Assembly: GCA_004357415.1 (NCBI GenBank)
Contig: SMVY01000154.1
Location: 1 to 17,147, forward strand
Origin: Gemmatimonadota bacterium
Lineage (GTDB): Bacteria; Gemmatimonadota; Gemmatimonadetes; Gemmatimonadales; GWC2-71-9
Length of the DNA: 17,147 nucleotides
Direction: 5' to 3'
The notes under the pieces are model-generated. The model had not been told where the DNA came from. It did not search any database and saw only the letters and a list, made by a program, of their open reading frames with translations. Position 1 is the stretch's first letter; each line of letters opens with the position of its first letter. This document shows, piece after piece, positions 15,272 through 17,147 of the stretch. A program made the position numbers and the translations under genes.

Positions 15272-15868
15272 ATGAAACGCCTGCACCGAGACGACCTCTA
15301 CGGTTGGTCTGTGTTCGACGAGCGCCTCAACATCGATTTCCATAGCGTGGTGTGGGTGCGCCCGGGCGGCAACGTGGTCATCGACCCGTTGCCGTTGAGC
15401 GACCACGACCGGGCGCACCTCGAGCAACTCGGGTCCGTGGACACGATTGTCATCACCAATTCGGATCACGTCCGCGCGTCGAAACCCCTGGCCGAGGCCA
15501 CCGGTGCGCGCATTCTGGGCCCCGCAGATGAACGTGTTCAGTTCGAATGCGATGGCTGGCTGAGCGACGGCGACGTGGTGGTGCCGGGGCTCACCGTCAT
15601 GACGCTGTACGGATCCAAAACACCCGGAGAGCTCGCGCTGCTGCTCGAAGAGACCACGCTCATCACCGGCGATCTGATCCGGGCACACGAAGCTGGCAGT
15701 CTCTGTCTGCTGCCCGACCCGAAACTCTCGGACAAGCAACAGGCGATCGCATCGCTCAGGCGTCTCACGGAGTTGCCGCGGATCGAAGCCGTGCTGCCGG
15801 GCGACGGATGGCCGGTGTTTCGCGGCGGTGCCCAGGCGCTGGCCGACCTCGCCGGGGGTTTCGACTGA
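15272..15868 (+). CDS. Metallo-beta-lactamase-fold-like protein with an incomplete metal motif
   Basis: This protein has 198 residues from ATG 15272, behind a strong GGAGGGAGG ribosome site. The beta-sandwich pattern of MBL proteins is visible: GGNVVIDPLPLS, then TIVITNSDHVRAS where the HxHxDH motif would be, ILGPADE, VMTLYGSKTPGELALLLEETTLITGDLI, and IEAVLPGDGWPVFRGG at the end. Only D65 and H66 of the metal motif remain (TNSDH), D134 in TGDLI fits the bridging aspartate, and the last-site histidine appears to be replaced in LPGDGWP. It may bind one metal, or none, and act on a different chemistry or as a binding protein. It is the last cluster gene, 25 bp after the nitroreductase. Confidence 0.8.
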   Translation: MKRLHRDDLYGWSVFDERLNIDFHSVVWVRPGGNVVIDPLPLSDHDRAHLEQLGSVDTIVITNSDHVRASKPLAEATGARILGPADERVQFECDGWLSDGDVVVPGLTVMTLYGSKTPGELALLLEETTLITGDLIRAHEAGSLCLLPDPKLSDKQQAIASLRRLTELPRIEAVLPGDGWPVFRGGAQALADLAGGFD

Positions 15869-16042
15869 GGTCGATGCACTCCCCGGGCGAGTGGGCCGCC
15901 TGAGTATGGAGGAAGTTGCCTGCAACCATGGAAAATCATTGAAAATACGATGGAAGCGGCGTGTTCTGCAGGTTGATGCCAGGAAGAATCGCGTTGCTCC
16001 GCTACGCTTTGCGAGGTCAGGCGCTCCTGAGGAGTGGCAACC

Positions 16043-16303
16043 ATGCATCTTTTCGAAACTGGCGGAGTGGCACTGGTCCTGGCTGTTATGCTCTCGGCGT
16101 GTGCGTCCAGCGGACCGCGGCCCGGGACACTGGAGTTCATCAAACTGCAACAACAGCACGAACTGGCCCAGGCCTGCTACAAGTCCCTTTCGCGTAGCCC
16201 GTGGAAACGAACGTACTACCTGGTCCCAGCAATCGGGTTGGTAGACGAACGGGTCTATTGCGCGATCAAGGCTCGAGAAGCCCTGGCGTTCAGAGGACGT
16301 TGA
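16043..16303 (+). CDS. Small lipoprotein of unknown function
   Basis: This protein has 86 residues from ATG 16043, with GAGGAG (16029-16034) 8 bases upstream. A GTG at 16034 overlaps that ribosome site and is rejected. The signal peptide (GGVALVLAVMLSAC, lipobox LSAC, cysteine at residue 20) predicts a lipoprotein. The mature part is about 66 residues, with LEFIKLQQQHELAQACYKSL as a helix and two further cysteines (in QACYK and VYCAIK) that may pair. I recognise no family. It is separated from the MBL-like gene by 174 bp, in which I see no gene and no clear terminator. Confidence 0.7.
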   Translation: MHLFETGGVALVLAVMLSACASSGPRPGTLEFIKLQQQHELAQACYKSLSRSPWKRTYYLVPAIGLVDERVYCAIKAREALAFRGR

Positions 16304-16377
16304 CGGGCCAACCATTCTATAGAGTCGCAACCTCGAACATACTCATGCCACCCCGGTGATCAGCAGCGTGATACCCG

Positions 16378-16545
16378 TGGCAGACTTGAACAGAGTAAGG
16401 TGCCATCGCGCTGCTGTCGTCGTTGGCGGTGTTTTTCGGTCTGGCGACTGGCTGCGGATCTGTCATTGGGCCCTCGCTGCGGGAAGTCAGGCCGTCAGTC
16501 GGTTATTCTTCTGATGCTCGGTGGGGCCAAGGACGTACGGCATGA
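16378..16545 (+). pseudogene. Possible frame-disrupted small lipoprotein gene, ending in ATGA overlap with the LLM gene
   Basis: From 16402 to the TGA at 16543-16545 one frame reads AIALLSSLAVFFGLATGCGS and on, which looks like the hydrophobic core and lipobox of a lipoprotein signal followed by a short tail. That frame has TAA just upstream (16396-16398) and no usual start codon. A neighbouring frame offers GTG 16378 and VADLNRVR, a suitable basic n-region, joining it after a one-base shift near 16400. The last bases overlap the LLM start as ATGA. This suggests a short lipoprotein gene with a frameshift or sequencing error. Chance is possible because the stretch is short. Confidence 0.3.
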
Positions 16546-17147
16546 CGCGACTCGGTTATCAGATCCCGAATTTCACCTATCCGGACACGACGCCGGCGGA
16601 GATCTTCGACAACGTGGTGGTTCAGGCAAAAGCCGCGGAAGCGGCCGGCTACGACCGCGTCCTGGTGATGGACCACTTCTATCAACTGCCCGGCATCGGT
16701 GCCCCGGATGAGCCGATGTTCGAGTGTTACTCGATGCTCTCGGCGCTTGCGCAGCACACGGAGAAGGTTCGGCTCTCCGCGCTCGTTACCGGGAATACCT
16801 ATCGAAACCCGGCGCTGCTCGCGAAAACCGTCACCACACTCGACCACGTGTCACATGGCCGCGCAACCCTCGGTATCGGTGCGGGTTGGTTCGAGGCGGA
16901 ACACGTGGGGCTGGGTTTTAGGTTCGGCACGTTGTCGGAGCGTTTCGAGAAGCTCGACGAAGCGCTTTCGATCATCGCGCCGATGCTTCGCGGCGAGCGA
17001 CCCACGGTGGACGGGAAGTTCTACACCGCGGTGGATGCGTTGAACGAACCCGCGCCGCTATCGAAGATCCCGATCATGATTGGTGGCGGGGGCGAAAAGA
17101 AGACCCTGCGCCTGGTGGCCAAGTATGCCGATGAATCGAATCTCATC
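16542..17147 (+). CDS. LLM-class (luciferase-like, F420/FMN-dependent) oxidoreductase, 3' partial
   Basis: ATG 16542 follows AAGGAC at about 9 bases, and 202 codons are open to the window edge. The N-terminus (RLGYQIPNFTYPD) and the TIM-barrel motifs are those of the bacterial luciferase-like monooxygenase family: AAEAAGYDRVLVMDHFYQLP (about 31-50), VRLSALVTGNTYRNPALLAKTVTTLDHVSHGRATLGIGAGWFEAEHVGLGF (about 74-124), and IPIMIGGGGEKKTLRLVAKYADESN at the edge. The GAGW-F-E and IGGGGE-KKTLRL motifs are common in F420-type members, which usually have 280-340 residues. The substrate is unknown. About a third of the protein lies outside the window. Confidence 0.94.
   Translation, partial: MTRLGYQIPNFTYPDTTPAEIFDNVVVQAKAAEAAGYDRVLVMDHFYQLPGIGAPDEPMFECYSMLSALAQHTEKVRLSALVTGNTYRNPALLAKTVTTLDHVSHGRATLGIGAGWFEAEHVGLGFRFGTLSERFEKLDEALSIIAPMLRGERPTVDGKFYTAVDALNEPAPLSKIPIMIGGGGEKKTLRLVAKYADESNLI

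Noticed and set aside
15182..16330. Minus-strand ORF of 382 codons across the MBL-like and lipoprotein genes
   Set aside because: It crosses two better-supported plus-strand genes with strong ribosome sites and has no domain signature.
16332..16410. Minus-strand frame ending in a hydrophobic stretch (LFKSATGITLLITGVA, then stop)
   Set aside because: It could be the end of a membrane protein, but it is too short to judge, and the supposed gene body would overlap the lipoprotein-like frame and the LLM gene.

Overview
This GC-rich window looks like a proteobacterial chromosome, most likely a gammaproteobacterium. The grounds are Tat-exported molybdoenzymes, c-type cytochromes, lipoproteins with clear lipoboxes and dense operons. 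No rRNA, tRNA, CRISPR array or intact mobile element is visible, and the organism cannot be named from the sequence alone.

Layout. (a) 1-2600, + strand: the end of a two-[2Fe-2S] subunit and the complete Tat-exported molybdopterin subunit of an isoquinoline 1-oxidoreductase / aldehyde dehydrogenase-type enzyme. (b) 2601-5873: a probable insertion or rearrangement segment of about 3.27 kb. It lies between two copies of the 3' end of the molybdopterin gene (2568-2606 and 5835-5873, 35 of 39 bases identical). It holds a truncated minus-strand gene start resembling indoleamine 2,3-dioxygenase, a 700-residue TIR-membrane-TPR protein preceded by an overlapping small ORF, and a relatively A-rich lipoprotein gene. 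(c) 12370 down to 5890, - strand: a seven-gene collinear run. In transcription order it is soxC, a single-haem soxD-type cytochrome, a small exported protein, a Rieske oxygenase alpha subunit, a membrane-anchored alpha/beta hydrolase, an MFS exporter and a GFA-family protein. (d) 12425-12826, + strand: a DoxX membrane protein divergent from soxC across only 54 bp that contain an inverted repeat. (e) 12928-15868, + strand: a compact four-gene cluster of two uncharacterised small proteins, a SagB-type tandem nitroreductase and an MBL-like protein with an incomplete metal site. (f) 16043-17147: a small lipoprotein, a possible frame-disrupted second lipoprotein, and the start of an LLM flavin-dependent oxidoreductase that runs off the window.

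How the genes may work together. Region (a) would oxidise a heterocycle or aldehyde in the periplasm. SoxCD with DoxX suggests periplasmic oxidation of sulfite or another reduced sulfur compound. The Rieske, hydrolase and MFS genes behind it look like uptake or export and breakdown of an organic compound. The cluster in (e) is the best candidate for an undescribed enzymatic system, and the repeat-bounded TIR segment in (b) is the best candidate for a recently acquired signalling or defence cassette.
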